DNA from: an uncultured Lentisphaeria bacterium
GTDB lineage: Bacteria > Verrucomicrobiota > Lentisphaeria > JABSQK01 > CAJWLW01
Direction of reading: 5' to 3'
NCBI GenBank assembly: GCA_913042885.1
Contig: CAJWLW010000234.1
Span: 1-7,747, forward strand
DNA length: 7,747 nt
Under the pieces are notes generated by a model that did no database searches, was not told the DNA's origin, and saw only the letters and a list, made by a program, of their open reading frames with translations. Both the position numbers and the translations under genes were made by a program. Positions 6,495 to 7,747 of the stretch are shown piece after piece (position 1 is the first letter of the stretch; every line of letters begins with the position of its first letter).

Positions 6495-7747
6495 CAGCCA
6501 AAGACGCGGCTACCGCGACCGCGGCGCAGACGTCCTTTCTGCAGGAACCCATCGTAGTGGTGCATCATGAGATGCGACTCAATCTGGCGGAGCGTGTCGA
6601 TAATGACACCACAGATGATGAGCAGAGTGGCACCACCGAAGAAGTCGGCGATGACGGGCGATAGGCTGAGGGCTTGGGCGGCGATCATCGGCAGCAGCGA
6701 CAGGACGCAAAGGAACAGGGCCCCGGCAGTGGTGATGCGTGTCATGGCGCGGTCGAGGAAGTCAGACGTTGGCTTACCGGGGCGAATGCCCGGGATATAG
6801 CCGCCGTGACGTTTCAGATCGTCGGCCATCTGGATCGGGTTGAACTGGTTGGCGACCCAAAAGAAAGCAAACACTATGATGAGTATAGCGTAGATCGCCA
6901 TGTAGCTGGTCGTGCCGTAGGAAAACAGCGGTGCTATATAGCGCAGCCAATTCCATCCCACAGCGTTGATCACCAGCGGTGGAAACATCAGGATGGCACT
7001 GGCGAAAATGATCGGCATGACGTTGGCGAAATTAACGCGCAAGGGCAGGAAGGAGCCTTGCGCAGCGGCGCCCTGGCCGCCGCCACCGCCGGTTGCCGTG
7101 CGGGCATACTGAATGGGCACCTTGCGCACGCCCTGGGTCAGTGCCACGGTAGCTGCCGTGATCAGCACGAAAATGCCCAGGAGAATTATGACATGAATCA
7201 TTGTGAAAGAGGTTTCGCCGGTTCCTTCCTGGCGTAGCAGGCGGTGCATTCCCTGAACCGCCGCCGGGAGGCGATCAATGATGTTGACTGTGATGATCAG
7301 CGAAGCACCGTTCCCGACACCATGGTCGGTGATTTTCTCACCGAACCACATGAGAATCATCGTCCCGCAGGTGAGGATGATCATTGTCATCACCTGGAAC
7401 GACAGGCCCGGGTTGTTGACGATATTGTTGGTGGCGGCACCGCCCAGCATGGCGCCGGGATTCTCCATGCCTTTGGCCAGGAAAAAGCCTTGTACCAGGC
7501 AGATGACCAGTGTCATGTAGCGCGTCCACTGGATGATCTTCTGCTGGCCGGCTTCTCCTTCGCGCTTGAGCTTTTCCAGCTGCGGAAAAACCGGGGTCAC
7601 AAGCTGCATGATGATCGACGCGGAAATGTACGGCATGATGCCAAGCGCACCGATGGCGAATGCTCGCAGTGCGCCGCCACTGAACATGTCGATCATGTTG
7701 ACGATGCCGCCGGCGCCCTGCTGCTTGTTGAGATCGTCGAACATCGC
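6494..7747 (-). CDS. secY: Protein translocase subunit SecY (N-terminus cut by window edge)
   Basis: SecY is the channel subunit of the SecYEG translocon in the inner membrane. The 417 visible residues start after TM1 and reach the natural C-terminus. Family signatures include FSGGALRAFAIGALGIMPYI then SASIIMQL (TM2, about 22-49), KREGEAGQQKI (60-70), FGEKITDHGVGNGASLII (TM4 end to TM5, 134-151), the C4 loop QGVRKVPIQYAR (204-215), LPLRVN (233-238), the C5 loop with GGYIPGIRPG (314-323, with the conserved Arg), and the C-terminal IESHLMMHHYDGFLQKGRLR stretch (388-407). Nine transmembrane segments are visible, matching TM2-TM10. The C4 loop carries a Gly/Ala-rich insert (TGGGGGQGAAAQG, about 218-230). 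In most bacteria secY sits in the spc ribosomal operon before adk/map; here an exported beta-helix gene overlaps its stop codon instead. Confidence 0.97.
   Translation of the reverse strand, partial: AMFDDLNKQQGAGGIVNMIDMFSGGALRAFAIGALGIMPYISASIIMQLVTPVFPQLEKLKREGEAGQQKIIQWTRYMTLVICLVQGFFLAKGMENPGAMLGGAATNNIVNNPGLSFQVMTMIILTCGTMILMWFGEKITDHGVGNGASLIITVNIIDRLPAAVQGMHRLLRQEGTGETSFTMIHVIILLGIFVLITAATVALTQGVRKVPIQYARTATGGGGGQGAAAQGSFLPLRVNFANVMPIIFASAILMFPPLVINAVGWNWLRYIAPLFSYGTTSYMAIYAILIIVFAFFWVANQFNPIQMADDLKRHGGYIPGIRPGKPTSDFLDRAMTRITTAGALFLCVLSLLPMIAAQALSLSPVIADFFGGATLLIICGVIIDTLRQIESHLMMHHYDGFLQKGRLRRGRGSRVFG

Noticed and set aside
5592..6557. Long plus-strand open frame (321 codons) opposite the beta-helix gene
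   Set aside because: It is antisense to a gene with a clear fold, signal peptide and coupling to secY, and its own translation matches no family; it is a shadow frame in GC-rich sequence.
6674..7237. Plus-strand frame of 187 codons opposite secY
   Set aside because: Shadow of the secY coding sequence; composition is rich in His, Arg and Gln as expected from an antisense reading.

Overview
The window reads as ordinary chromosome from an uncultured Gram-negative bacterium with moderately high GC. The evidence is two exported DUF1573 proteins with cleavable signal peptides, a canonical bacterial SecY, an Hsp33 chaperone and MtnA. DUF1573 paralogues next to housekeeping genes would suit a member of the FCB group or a deltaproteobacterium-like lineage. 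That placement is inference; the sequence contains no rRNA or other decisive marker.

Layout from left to right: the 3' end of an unrecognised plus-strand gene with a repeat-encoded poly-threonine tail (1-264); a 248-base gap that may hold a promoter; a plus-strand pair made of a DUF1573 protein (513-1229) and a DprA/SMF-like Rossmann protein (1238-1909); a convergent gap with hairpins; minus-strand mtnA (2129-3190); a decayed fragment of a sensor histidine kinase gene just upstream of mtnA (about 3222-3370, minus); a roughly 190-base gap; a second plus-strand pair made of another DUF1573 protein (3565-4254) and Hsp33/HslO (4251-5135), overlapping by ATGA; then, convergent to these, secY (minus, N-terminus cut by the window edge) followed by an exported right-handed beta-helix protein whose start codon overlaps the secY stop (TGATG).

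Two DUF1573 genes lie about 2.3 kb apart, and each heads a tight two-gene unit, one with a DprA-like protein and one with a redox-switched chaperone. The secY junction is unusual because secY is normally followed by adk or map in the spc operon, whereas here an exported beta-helix protein is coupled to it. I see no CRISPR array, insertion sequence, tRNA or rRNA. I also see no clear new multi-gene system; the leads worth following are the DUF1573 pairs, the secY-beta-helix coupling and the histidine kinase remnant.
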